A DNA stretch of 64,000 bases from Oreocharis arfaki (taxonomy: Eukaryota; Chordata; Aves; Passeriformes; Paramythiidae). The translations under genes and the position numbers were made by a program. This document shows, piece after piece, positions 27,201-40,700 of the stretch (positions within the stretch are counted from its first letter, which is position 1; the number at the start of each line of letters is the position of its first letter). The stretch lies in contig VZRR01012872.1 of assembly GCA_013398015.1 (NCBI GenBank), forward strand, positions 62,234 to 126,233, read 5' to 3'. Under the pieces are notes generated by a model. The model was not told the DNA's origin. It ran no database searches and saw nothing but the letters and a program-made list of their open reading frames with translations.

Positions 27201-30200
27201 AGGTTGGGAAACGTACTATAGAAGTAAGTTATATTTATTTATGGAGATACATGCATATGCAAGTATCACAATATGTTGAAAAACAGGAGAAAGGATAATG
27301 GAGCTAATAGCAAGAAAAGTAGTGCCATCACTCATTTATATAGACCAGTTCCATATACCACTTTATGTTGTGAAGCCGTTTCAAACAGTTAAAAAATCCA
27401 ATGGATTGTATAAAATGTCATTCAAAAGTGCATATTTTGTAGTATTTAATTTATTTAAAAAATAATTTGGATTCTGTTCCAGATTGTTTACAGTCCCTCC
27501 TTCGAAATTTGCTTCCCTTTTATCTGTGTAAGCATGTGCTGACACTGTTACTCAGTATACACAAATGCTAATCTACCTTCACGCACATGGAAAATAGCTT
27601 TCCTGGCACTGAGTTTAAAACTCTCATAGAATACATTATTAATCGAGGAAGTCTCTCTTTTTAGAAAAGACGTTCATTTATGTGGTCACTGTTGAGAAGG
27701 TTATAGATAAATATAATGCTGCTTGTTAGCAGTGTGGTCTTCAGAACATACAACAAACAACCCCAGATACTGCAGGTGCATTTAAAAAAGATTTAAATTT
27801 CAAAAGTAATTTTCCTCCTCTGTACTCTGGTTGCGTACACTAACGTGATCTAATTATAATGTAACGACAACTTCTTTTCTATTGCCCTGCATGCTTTAAT
27901 ACTCTAAATACGTTTCTCTTGGCAGGTCTTTGCAGTGAGGTGAAAGTGTGATAACTGTTGGGTTCCCCATTGTGAATAATTCCCTAGTTCTGCATTTGGC
28001 TTTCTGTTAGATCATGTATCTCTGAAGTTCAAGGGGCAGAGTTGTGAGGGAAGCGGGTAGGGTGAGGCTGGGGTCCATCTGTGTGTAATTCAGCTGAATC
28101 TGACTGCAGCTCAGTGACAGCGCCAGCGCAGCTTCTGCGAGGGCTGCCGAGCTGAACTGTTCCTTCAGTTACACGTGCTGGTCTTGCAAACGCTGCTGAG
28201 CCTTATCAAACACAGCCAGTTGGTGCTGCTGGTATGAAAGCACAGGGGAGCTCTCATGTGGAAGGTTAATGGAGTGTAATTAGAAAGAAGAATGAACTGC
28301 TCAACCACTCTATCTCACTCTACCTGCACTGAGAGTGACAAGTACTCTGATCTTTTATAAACCCTAGAGCAGAGGTTTAACAGTCTAAAATTATGACAGT
28401 ATAACTGTCAAACAAGCAGGCACACTGTGAAGTAGTAGTATGTACGTACGGATAGGAATGTTTATGTTCCCTTACGTGGACTCTATTAGTACTTTTGTCA
28501 TGTAGGATATTGTCCATACTTACATAGCATGTCTCAAATACATTCCCTTGTGAAGTATCCACTGATGTCAGAAAGATCTTTGTGTGCCATTTGTTCCTTC
28601 TTCATGTCTGCATATCCCATAACCATTACTTTGCAGGATGAAGTGATGGCACCATCCTAGGGCTTAAGGAATTAAGCTTTCATATAGAAGAGTTCTGGTG
28701 GATGCAAGAACAGTTACTGGGATTTATATTCCGGGAACTAAACAAAATTTGAGATTACATACATAAATTGAGATTGGATACTAATGCCTGATCCTGTGAA
28801 TTAAGTTAGGTACTATGTAAGTCTGTTGAAAACTATCATGTTCTTAAAATGTTTTTTGTCTTTCGTCTATAGCATGCAGTTGTGGGGTTGTTTTGGTTTT
28901 TTTCTTTTAATAGAATACAGATAAACTTTAATTATTAAACTGCATCTAGGAAGTAGAGGGAAGACATCTCACATCAGTTCCAAAAAGGACAAGGAAATTA
29001 CTGATTTAACTTCCTGCGTGTTAGAGGCCTTTACACTCTCCCCCAGTAATTCTGTCTGGTGTCTTTTGATTCAGAGAGAATTGGACAGTTTGGTTATCAA
29101 GGGTACTAAATTTTTGTCTTCCATATCTTTGTTTTTCAGACAACAGGTGGTGGATTAGGCTGCCAGATTTTCTGAAGGCCCTTGCAATGTCAGCAGGTTG
29201 ATGAGGGGACATTTGCCCAGCTAGTCCTAGCAGACAATCCACATCCTGCATTGCAGTGGAAGGGAAAAAACTTCCCAGCAAGTCTGACCTGGAGAATTTT
29301 TTTTCCCATTCCAAGTCTAAAATCAATAAGAATCTAAATATGCAAAGAAAGCATGCAACGAAAGGCAATCAAAGGAAGAAGAAAAGCTTGCTTTTTGCTT
29401 CGCCTCTTTTCTCTAGCTGTGGCCAGTATCTTGTGTTTCAGAAGAAGGTGAAAAATGAACCTTGAGTATATCTGGTTGTTCGTGCCTCTGTGCGTGTTCA
29501 TGTTCTGAAGAGTAAGGCTGTGGGGCCTTTATGTGGAGTTTCAGTGCTGGAGAAGCATCCTGGAAACAGTGATGGCACTTGCACTGTCCCTCATAAGGGA
29601 CGAGAATGAGCAGAGGCTTCCCAAGTCCCAGATCCCTCTCCCACTCACATGTACTATACAGTCTGCTCTGAAACACAGATGAAGCATTTCCTTTGGAAAG
29701 TTGTATACCCTTTTTCTAGAGACTTTGAACCATGGTAGGCCATTACCTCTCATATTAAGCTGGTCCAGCATTTAACCATATCTGCATCTTATTTCAAGGT
29801 TGAATTTGTCTACTTTCAACTTGCAGATACAGAATCATCATTTTACATTTCTCAGAGAAACTAAAAATTCTCCCATCACTGGATTTTTTTTCTGTTTATA
29901 AATATCTATACTCAGTGAGTAGTCACCTCTCAATATACTGGATATGTGGAGCCTCAGTAAGCTTCACATTACACAGTGCTGTTTGTTGAGCCCTTGAGTA
30001 TGGTTGTGGTTTTCCTTTGAACTGTCTCCGGTAGCTCTGCATCCCTCAAGAAAAAGGAAGCTTTCCATCCTTTTGGGAAAATGCCTGTTCTCAGGTGTTT
30101 TAATTTAAGAGCAGTAGTAGTTTAGCAAATCTTCAGTTGTTGAGTAGTTTTAGCCTTACTTAGTGATACACCTTCTGTGCCAAGATAAACAAACACAGTT

Positions 30201-33200
30201 CCTCTCCCCAAGTCATTTAAATTGGGAGGGCAAGGAAGAACCATGGCTTTGTTTTTCAGAGAGTCGCTGTTGTCTGATCCACAAACCTTGATACAACTGA
30301 AGGCCAGCAGTTTGGAACTTCTGCAGTGATTTAATTTGATGTCTTCTCTGTGAAGCAGGCATTTTTCTTTCTTTTGATTGTCCTTGGTTAACTAAAGAGA
30401 ATAGTACAGCAGGTATATTTAGCTGAACAAAATGCCTGTATTTGATATACTGTTCAAATTACTGGGAAGAAGAGAAAAATCTCTCGTTTGAGTGGGGTGA
30501 AACTGTGACTTTTTGCTCTAATAACCCATTCTGCTAATGAAGTAGAGATCAGCAATGAACTGTGATGTTATTAGTGATAGGTTTTAGTTGAATTGGCACT
30601 GAACAGTATCTAATTGACAACAGGGAAAATGCTGGAGTTAGTTTGTGACGTTTGTAAAGCAACTGTGGAAATGAAATACCAGGTGCTGTTAACAAAATCA
30701 GAGTTATCAATAGTGGCTGTATGATAGAGTTTGAGCATCCAGATCTTTCTGTTCACAAAAGAATGCATTTTCATTCTGTTGTTTAGTGGAAGTAGTCATC
30801 TTGCTTGATACTTCTGATCATGCATGAGGCACGTGAGCATGAGCTGTGTTTCCTTCCGTGAGGAAAAGAGGAGGTGTGATTCAGTCATGAGAATACTTGT
30901 AGGATTCACAAGAACCCTAGTGAACTGACTAAATTTTAGTCAAGGACTGTAATACTGTGCTCATTAAAGTGTGCAGTAGTATATTGTAAAATTACTTTAT
31001 GACTATCCTTTCCACTTGAGTTATTCAAAATATGAGGAGTTACCAGATTAAAAAGTGCACTTCTCTTTAGGTTGTTTGTTTCTAAAACATGAAGAAAGTT
31101 TACTTATTTAAATTGCTCTACTTTGCTTGCTTAATGCAGACAAATTCAGTTTAAAGGATGTCATGTTACGAGGTAAATCACAGGTAGGAGAAAAGAAACA
31201 GCAGGACTGGCCTGGCAGAGGTGTTCAGCTTTAGTAACCAGCTACTGTGTATAGATGCAAATGGCTTTTCTAATGGGGGTAGATGTTCCTGTGTGTTTTC
31301 CTGCATAAGAATAACAATCCATAGTATTTTTTGTTCAGAGATTTTATATTGCAGGCTTCAGTCTATGACAGATTTTACAAGACTGCATTACATGCTTCTA
31401 GTAAACTAGGTTCAGTTGGAGATCATACAGACTTTTTTTTACATTGAAGTACAAAAGAACTCATGTTTCATTTCTGAAAACATGTCTAGATGGCTTTTTT
31501 ATTTTTCCCTTAGGATTACCTCTTTTTTTGCCATGAAACAGACAGATGGGGGTAGAACAATAAGATGGGCAAGATAAAATTAAAATGAGCACCTTTTCCA
31601 GTGTAGTCAGCAGTTTAATTTCTTCAGTGTTTTCATGTTGAGCTTGTCCCCATATCCTTTTACCAGTTTGTATTTGTACTTGGAAGTATTTCTGTAAAGG
31701 AGAAAAACCTAAACCAAGACAAACTTTGTTAAACCTTGTCGAATTAAAAAAAAAAAAAAAATTAATTTCATTCCTTTCATTCCATCCTTGCTTAATTACA
31801 TTCAAAGTACTGCACTTAACTCTTTTTCCTGTTCTGTTTTGCCTGTTGTCACACACTTAATTCCCCATTCATTAATTGCTTCATTGTTTAATTATTGCTG
31901 CTGTTCTTGCAAGTTTCTTTCTGTTAGCATAAGTGCTGGGGTAAGAAGCTAGATATTACACTTAGTTAATATGTAAGCTGCAGGAAAACATTGTATGTGT
32001 GCTGCCTCTACTAGTTCATTCTCTGTGCTCTTCTTTGTTCAAGAGTAAATATTCTAAAACAAGAAGACAGTGATGCATAAGGCATTTCACGGTACAGCAT
32101 TCCCTTCCAAAAATAAAGTGGTCTTGTGGTGCTGCAAATGGTAAAAGACACGGTACTGAAAATAAAGAAATTGAGAAGTCACACAAAGCAGAATAGCGCA
32201 ACAGCTGGTTTTGGCCATTTTAATTTATAATTCTAGTTATGTTTTTAAATTTAAAAAAAATTAAGCATTCTCTCCTGTTGAGAATGAAGGAAAGAACATT
32301 ATTTTCAGAGCCGTCATAATCCACTTCTGAATGATTTCTAACAGCTTTAAGTGGTGTTGCTCTATCATAAAGGAAATATCCAGCATCTCTTTCAAAATAT
32401 GTATGTTCATGAACTGTGTCTTTGTTTCAGAATCACACCTGTAGAAATTAATTTAAAATATAATTAAATGTGATAAGTCTACCAGCATTTTTAATGACAA
32501 AAGTACTTTTCACATCATGCCAATGCTGTCTCACAATATTTATTTGACATAATATTAAAGTAGATTTTTACGGAATTAAGTTTTGTTCAAATTCTGTTTT
32601 ACCCAAGGTACCCTATGCCGTAGTCAGAAATTGTGTTAAAGATATTAAGACTGCAAAGCAAACTCATAGATTTAGGGGTACCAGAACGAAGTGGTTCGTC
32701 TCTAGTGCTCATCAGTATTGTAAGTGTATTGTTCAGTTCATCCCACAGGACCATCATGGCAGAGGGAGGAGATGCATTCTGTTGCCCTCACATGCTCTGC
32801 AACCTCTTTTAGACACGTGGAAGTCCTTGTGTCTTTGTGCTGCTTTTAGCTGTGTTTGCTGTGAGCTGAATGCAGCACATGCTCTTTGGGACAGTTACTG
32901 GAGTGTTGGCAATGCAGCCATTGACTGGGTAAGGTTGGATACCCATGTATTTTAACTAAAGCTTTAAAAAAAATACAGGTTTTTCAGCTATAAAAAGAAA
33001 TAGTGCACGTTTCAGTAATGGTGCCCAGTAAGGCATTCAAGTATGAGATGGAGGTGATCTCCCAGTCCCACTGCTATACTTCCATTCAGCATTCAAGCAC
33101 CTCTGCCACAGAGGAGCCTTTTCTGACTGAAAGATATAAATGCCATTTTGATCACCTTTAAGAAGTAGGAAATTCTATCCCTCTTTTTTCTGGAAATAAA

Positions 33201-36037
33201 ATTATTTCTAGTTTAGTTGGTTTAGGTTTTTTAGTTGATTAAAAGATCTGGCTGTGAAGCACAGCCACAAGTGCAGAATTCCATAAAAACACAGGATAAT
33301 CACATAAATAGCTGAAAATATTTCTGTAGTCCTTAGATCATTCTTTCAATGGAATTTAATTCAAGCTGGTTTGTACAACAGGGTTTTTTTCCTTACTGGT
33401 GTAGATTCTGCGTCATCACTTTCTATAATTGGATTTCACTATTTTAAAATTTAGATACTATCTTAAAGCAGTAGATGAGTGTACAGTTGTTCTCCTTGCT
33501 TGTAATCTTTCCGCTCCCAAATGCCATTCCCAAAATGCACCCTCTTCACAGGTTAAAGACTAATAGTACCAGATCTCCAGAATCTTTTAACTTCTTTCTG
33601 CCGTGGAAGTTCTGATATCTTTCTCTTTGGGTAGTGACAGGGGATGGGACTGACAAAGAGAGAGAAGGGAGGCTAGAAAGGAAGATTGCATCCTCTCTAC
33701 TTCCAAGTTGGAGCTTATTTGAAATCAGTACTTCCTCTTAACCATTTCACTCGCAGCAGGAGGCAGCTTTTATATCCCAGAGAGCATCTTGGTCATTGGA
33801 GGGAACAGGTAACAGAGGATCTGTAATAGCTGACTTCCTGAGATTGGGAGAGCAGGGAAGTGTGTCACTGGCAGGCAGCTGAGCAGTTCAGACCACATCA
33901 GCTTTGGTTCTGTGATATGAAATGTATGTATTGCAAGTTTATTTAGTACACTAGTTTACTCTCTCATTTTTAAAATATATTTTAATTTTTATTGTTTTTT
34001 GAAGTTTAAAACCAGACCTTCCTTTAGATATGGATGTTTTTCTGTATATGTTTCCTGAAAAAAGAGGAAAATGTGTCACCAAATACAACAAAGGATCTGG
34101 TATTTAAAAAGAGATGTTCTCAGAGAACTATTTTTTCCTTGGTTGTCTGATTAAAATGGAAATAATGCGTAGCTAATAAGGATAAAAACCTTGAACCTTA
34201 CTAAGTTTTAAGTTTGCTCCAAGGACTTTGCTTATCCTATAACGACATATTCATGGTAGTTTTTATATGAACACAGAGATGTCTTTTGGCACAGATACAT
34301 GGCCAAGAAGATCTATTTTCTGCTTAATCAAACAAAAATAATCTTCCAATGCTGTGTTAGGATCTGGCCTGTGGCAAGAATGAGAAAGTGGTATAGCAAA
34401 ATGTCACAATATTGATTGCAATTATTAACTTTAGGAAGGGTCATATAAGATGTCTCAGGCTCTGAACTCAGTGGTGTGAACGGTTCCTGATGAGATTAGC
34501 GATAAAGATGTCAAGGCAGCAAGAGCTCTGAGATGATGTAGTGTGCTTATGGGGCACTGTTCGGCAAATGGGTTTGGAAGTAGTCTGATAGTAACCATTG
34601 CACACGGCTAGCAGCTCCTTTTTGGGTAGAATACAGTTCGGAAGAAAGGATGAGATTATTAAATTCTTTCACATTGTGGATGTAAAGAGAGGATTGGCAT
34701 TCAGTTTTGAGGAAGATTCAGTAAACTTGAAAGACAAATGCTTTTCATACATTCATATTATGGCAGGAAAAGAAACTATTCTAAGAATATGAGAACTAGA
34801 GTTTTATGACATGCAGAAAACTTATGTTGTGTGCATGATGATGTGTTTATGATTGAGTTAAACTCAATTTAAAATGTTGAAGTTGTCAGTAAGAATTAAA
34901 TTAAATATTCTTAAATAAGAGAGGGAAAGAAAAATGGCAATGATTACATTTAAAGAATTAGGAATTTCTTGAGAATTCTGTGGTACTTTTAGAACACCTG
35001 AATCTGACTGGCGTTCAGTGTCTAGGACGTGCAGCTAGGACTTGATATCAGCCTTGGCAAATCTCAGTCATACAGACTGTACTTTCTGCAGCACGAACTG
35101 TCTTTAAATTGATTAAGAACAGTCAAATAACTGAGGAACAATTTTAAAATACAGTGTTAATGAAGTCTGACAGTAAACAAGCGTTTATTTCATAGCACCC
35201 TCCTGTTTAATTCCCTACGGGAGGAGGCTCTGCTGAGTTTGCAGCAGACAGACACGTGCTGGGCGCTTGTGTGGATGCAGAGCAGCACTTCCAGCAGGAT
35301 GCCGGAGGAGCCGTGCGCTGCGTGCGGTGCCAGCCCAGCGGCGTGGGCTGAGGCCGTGCAGAGGGGGACGCAGAGGCTAGCGCTGAAAATGGGAGTAGAT
35401 CTGCTCCGAGTTCCTGTGTAGGTGCAACCCTGAGAGACTCGTCTGGTTTTGCTAATTCAGCTATGTAACTTTGAAATATGTTGTTCAGAGTGTCTCTGTC
35501 GATAATTGCGAACAAACAAATAATCCTGACAGTCTTGGAGATAGCAAAATGATTTCTGTAGTTTCAATGTAGTATTTTTACTGACAGTTGGTAGAAGCAG
35601 CTTATTTAACTGCGTAAGCAATTGGCATGCAGTGCAAACTTCAGTTTTACTCTCTGAATCTTAAAAGCATTAGATATTTCTTCCAATTTAATATCTGCAT
35701 AATGGATATGGATGGCAGGATATGCTGCTGCCAGGCAGCTCTCAGCAGCCTCTAACAGGCTAGCATAGACTTCCAGAGCAACGGCGTTTTTCCGCTCACG
35801 TTATCCATCTCGTGCCAAATATGCTGAGCCACAGTTTTTGCACAAGGCACTAATACAAACTGTGCTTCGTTCCTGTTTTACCCCATCTCTGCAGGCCGTG
35901 GTTCAGGCCCGGGGGTGGGACAGGCGGTGTGTGAATGCCATGTGACTCACCTCGCTCCTGCTCCCCTGCTCTCCTCGCTGGCTCTTGCCCCGCTCTAGCA
36001 GTATGGCAGAGGAGTCCTCGGCCTGCCTCTCCCCGTC

Positions 36038-36057
36038 TTTTTTTTTTTTTTTTTTTT
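36038..36057. repeat. Homopolymer run of 20 T
   Basis: Twenty consecutive T follow a pyrimidine-rich, CpG-containing stretch. There is no SINE or LINE body directly beside it that it could be the tail of. It could be a simple length-variable tract. Confidence 0.85.
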
Positions 36058-37563
36058 ATCCTTTCACTAATGTTCCTCCCATTGTAAAGAACAAGATGGA
36101 AATTCATTATTGGGCTATTGCTGCTGGTTTCCTCCAGTCAGGGAATCTGTAGAAGAGCACCATTATTGCTGAATTTCATACTGGCAGCTGTGGAAGACAA
36201 AAACTCCCTTCCTGTTCGTGCCGGCTATGGTAATTCTTTAGCCTCCTGTGCAGTGTATGTGCAGTCCATTTTTTGGCAGGTATTCTATAAGCACATTGCA
36301 CTATTTCCTCTCCTGCTTTGCTGCCTTCTCCTCTCCTCCCCCCGGGTTACTCTCTGGATACATTTTTTCAGCTCTTGTATCTGCTTGCTGATGCCGCAGT
36401 TTGATTTGCATGTTAACATGTTTGATCTTTTCAGAAAGCGATCTTAAATGATTGTTCAGTTATTACATATACAAGCGACCTGATAGACACAGGATGCTTA
36501 AAGCTATGTGAAATACGTGAATTAGGAAAATGCCTTCTACGCTTCTATTATTTTATCCTTGTTTCAGAAGGGAACAAACAATTTACAGCTTTTAGGCTTT
36601 GACCTCTTTTAGGACTTCACTCGATGCAGGGTAAAATAGTTCCTTCTGGCTGCTGTCCATTACTAACTCCCTGAATTTTCGGTGACTTTGGGCCTGTGTT
36701 TCTCTTGTCAGAGCTGAGCAGGCATCCTCAGCCAGGGCTCTGGGTTTTATAGCAGCCAGGCAGTCCTTATTCTGTGCCTTCAAGTTGCTGAATTCAGTCT
36801 TTTGCTAGAAGGTCAATCATGTGAGCTCACACGTTTCAACATTATGAAACAGGGATGGGGAGATTGTTGCTTGTGGGTTTTATTTGGCTTTTTAAAGTTC
36901 CAGTTTTCAAATCTGCTGATGTGGGAACCTGCCCTTTTTGTTATCTTCTCCTGGGCTAGAGGTACACGCTCACTGTGTGAGGCATTGTGCTGTTTTAGCT
37001 CATCATAAGCAAGATACTTAAAATCGTAAGTGTACTGTATACCCGCAAAATGAAAAGAACAGGTATTTTGTTAGCCCAGAATTTCATAACCATGTGTGAA
37101 TGAAATTTGAGAAAGAATATTCTTCCAGTTGTTGTAAATAGCTCGATGGTTTGGGTTTCTTTTCTCCATCACTATGTTTTGTACTGTGTCTGAATATTAA
37201 TGCTTCGAAACAAAAAAAAAAACCCAAAGCATTTGGTATTGTCAAAATGGTTGTGTTATTTTTAACTTCCTTTTCCATATAAGTGCAACTTCTTGGGGCA
37301 ATCCACTGAATTTTGGTTGGTGGGTTTCTGCAAAAACAGTGAGATCGCCTTGCTGGGCTTTAATACTCCTCTATGGCCAGTTTTACACTGTGCCTATTAG
37401 ATAACACCAATACCTAAAATTCCAAAAAGAGGAATCCCACTAAGCTTTGGAGCAGTTCCTTATTTACATTAAATAAATGTATCTTTAGGTGTTATTATTT
37501 TCTCTAGGATGTGCGGTTAAGTAACTGTTTTTATTTCTGTTTATGATTTTGTTTATCTGGTAG

Positions 37564-37764
37564 AAAAGAGTGGTGGAACAGCTTCGAAAGAATTTGATAG
37601 TGAAGCAGGAACAGCCAGACAGTAAATTTCAAATACAGCCATTGGCACAGTCAGAAAACAAACTACAGACACCACAGCCACAACCACTACAGCAGCTACA
37701 GCAACATCACCATCAACAGCAGCAGCAGTCCACGGCACCCTCTCCGAACGTGATAGGATCACAG
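37564..37764 (+). CDS. PHF21A: PHF21A coding exon A (KRVVEQ..., Gln/His-rich)
   Basis: Acceptor GGTAG ends at 37563 and donor CAG|GTAAAA begins at 37765. The exon is 201 nt, 67 codons, phase 0 at both ends. It encodes KRVVEQLRKNLIVKQEQ, a basic amphipathic stretch that continues the N-terminal coiled coil of the family. This is followed by a Gln/Pro-rich region with a mixed CAG/CAA/CAC/CAT run encoding QQLQQHHHQQQQQ. The exon ends in SPNVIGSQ. Compared with the human protein as I recall it, the Gln/His run differs in length and order, and there is an extra Ser after the PD of KQEQPD. The Gln-rich part is probably disordered. Confidence 0.95.
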
Positions 37765-40700
37765 GTAAAAAGCTACAACAATTCTTTTCCTTCTAAAGGT
37801 GAAGCTCATTGAAAATTAAAAAAAAGAGAAGTGCAAAGAGAAAACTGCAAACTTTCACTTACGCCTGCTAGTGTACCAATATGAATTTCTTCTTCTATGC
37901 ATTTGCAGATATCGGTCGTCTGGGTTTTTTTGGCGAAAATCTCCAATATGAGTATAAAAAATTATGTACTGTTTAAAAGTTGAATCATAACCCCACAGAA
38001 AAGAAGGGTGGCAGTATCACTTTTCTTAAAAATAAATGAAAGTTTAGCAGATGAGTCTGTCTTTCCATAGATACATAAATGAGTCTGACCATACCTAATA
38101 GGTCTCAAGGAACAATAAATACTTCACACACACTTTATGAGGTATATGATTAGAATCCTTTATTTTTAAATGGCTAACAAAATGCCCTCTACAAATGTGA
38201 ACAAAATGCAAGAAAACAGTTCCTTCTTTCTGCTTGGTTCTTTTTAAACAGATGTAAGTCATGCCAAATAATACTTACGTGAATTTTCAAGTATTTGTGT
38301 AAAAGTGTACAGTGTTAATTGCAGAGTTCAAGTTTTAGAAAATAGTATCTTTATTGGAAAGGTGAACTCAGTTTCAGTACCGTATAGGAATAGAGACATA
38401 ATCCCAGAACTCAACAGAGCAAGTGGTTTGCTTAAGAGGAGAATTTCAAGTTTCTCCTGTCCAGATATTTTGATTTACAAAAGTGTAGTAGAAAAAGCAG
38501 CAAGGCGTTCTGTAGAAAGGAGTATATATTAAGTCTTTTTTCCCATTGAAGTAATATTAGGAGCTCATGTTTACCTGGATAGGCAGATGGCAGAATTCAC
38601 CCATGAAGTGTGCTTTATGCACATTGCAGTGAGTCACATCCACAGCTTTGACCAGTTGTGATTCTCATCTTCCCTTTTTCTGAAAGCAGAGGAGAGGAAC
38701 ATGGTTGGGCTGTTAGTTCTCGTGTTAACTCAGCAAGCTGGTTTGGATGCACTCTAAAATGCATTTAGGGAGCTTAGCTAATTGTATTTTTGAGAAAAGT
38801 ATATAAGAAAAGAAGCAAACCTAACTAAGGAAAATGCATTTTGAGCAGCAACATCAATATCAAAGCTAAAATGGAACAAAAAAGCAAATGTTACTGTGTC
38901 CTAAAGTATTTATAGGCAAATTATGTATCACTGTTGTATCAGTGATCTCTGTTTCTCAGTCAGGAAACATGAGAGAAAATACAGTTTTGTGTGTTTCTCA
39001 GTATTCCACACTTTGCATTCAGTCATTAACTTCCAGGTCATCTCCTGGGTTGTAAAAATTGAGGTTTTGTTCAAAGTTAAAGAGCCCTCTAGCGAAACAG
39101 TAAAAAAACTGCTACACTCTTTTGACTACCATTGGTACAGTAGTACTTGGAAAGTAGTTACGAATTGGAAGGCAAGTTGTCTTGTCCCTTGGATAAATAA
39201 GCCAGCTTTTATCCTTAACACTCTTCTATTTTTGTTTAGGTTGGTAAAATACTGAAGTATCCTCACTTGTTTCTGCACACATTTTGCATCTAAAGTTTTG
39301 CCTCTGGCTTACTGTCTCTCAAACTCTTTCAGCAAAGAAAAGTAATGTTTTGTCTCTCTATGAAGTTTTTTCTTGCCTGCTTTTGTAAATAACACATTTT
39401 TCAAGGCTGTGTCAGTACAGAGAATGCTTTCAATGATTGTTTTCAGAGTAATCAAATTTAGGAATCAAGGTATATATGCCATAATTAACAGTGACATTTT
39501 TATATACATAATATGTCCAGTAAGAAGGGCTTCTAAAATTTTCATAAGGAACAAGTCTGCTAAAAGGTCATATTACTGTAATATTATGTGCAATAATGCA
39601 GACTTACTATGAATGCCACTTCAGTATGAATTAATGCTTTGACTACTTTTCAGAATAAGCAATCTAATTAATGCTCAGCAAAGTAACAGGGATATTCAAG
39701 CTCTGTGATCTTCTGACTGAAACTGTACTCTGAGTACTTGCCGAGTTAGTAGAACCCCTTGAAAGAGTCACAGTCTTGTATTACATGATTGATTACACCT
39801 TTCTTTAAAATGTTTATGGCTGAATGTAATGCTTGTGAAAATGATACCACGTTACATCTCATTGGAAAAGCTTGAATAATGTTACTGCATTATGGGAATG
39901 GAGCCTCTTGCTTTGGGGAAGGTGCAGCAGAGGTCGATAAGCTCTTAGATCTCAGATAAAAGGTAAAGAAAATTGTGTTGCAACAAGGAAAATTTAATTA
40001 TGTCTGGGTTTTCCATAAATGTATAAAACTGAATCATAAATTATCCTTTGATTTGGCATTATACAGTGCATTTTTTCACACTTGTGCATAATTAACAGTT
40101 AGGGGACATAGTTTAATTATTATGAAATTAGAGGTGTGAAGGTAAACTGTGTTTCTGTTTAAGGGAACAATATTGGTGAAAATACTGAAGAATCCAACTG
40201 GAAATACATTATTTTATTAGAAAAAAGATAAAGGTCTTGTATGATTAAAATCAAGTAGTCTAAATCAGGCATGTTCAGAACACAAAGACTGCCTGATGCC
40301 TGGTTTTCCGTTTTTTCCTCTGTAGAACCTAGAGCTGACATCAGGGGGGAATGGTGATTATTTAGTACTAAGAGCATTTGATCATGCCACTAAAGTTTTG
40401 AAGATGCAGTGCCATTGGTGCAATGGATTTTTTGCACCAAAGAGAAAAGAAATAAGATCATTTGCCCTTCTGTCGAGTGTCACTTGTCATGAGTTTTCTG
40501 TTCGCGTCGTGTTCTGGTTTTCTCTGCAGACTCTCACCTTGTTGCTTTTTGAATGAGATTTGTAATGTCCATTTTCCTTAGCATTTGGAAGACAGTACAT
40601 TTTAAAACAAAACTGTGAAATGATAGTTGCTTTAACTTTGGAATTTTGGGCACGATGTATTGAGGCATTTCAGATAAATACTGGTGTTACATGATTCAAA

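Larger units (their letters stand above)
17426..37563. other. Upstream intronic DNA of PHF21A, second part
   Basis: Mostly AT-rich non-coding DNA between the CpG island and the first recognised PHF21A exon. Supported contents are a 21-bp palindrome at 18530-18550, a minus-strand tRNA-Ile/CR1 SINE at 24135-24270, a 16-A run at 31746-31761, CpG-enriched patches at about 35257-35401 and 35880-36035, and a 20-T run at 36038-36057. ORFs of up to about 130 codons occur on both strands. None has recognisable domains, and none looks like PHF21A. Confidence 0.6.

Noticed and set aside
31461..31856. 131-codon ORF on the - strand
   Set aside because: Part of it is translated poly-A/poly-T (a Phe run), and no family was recognised.
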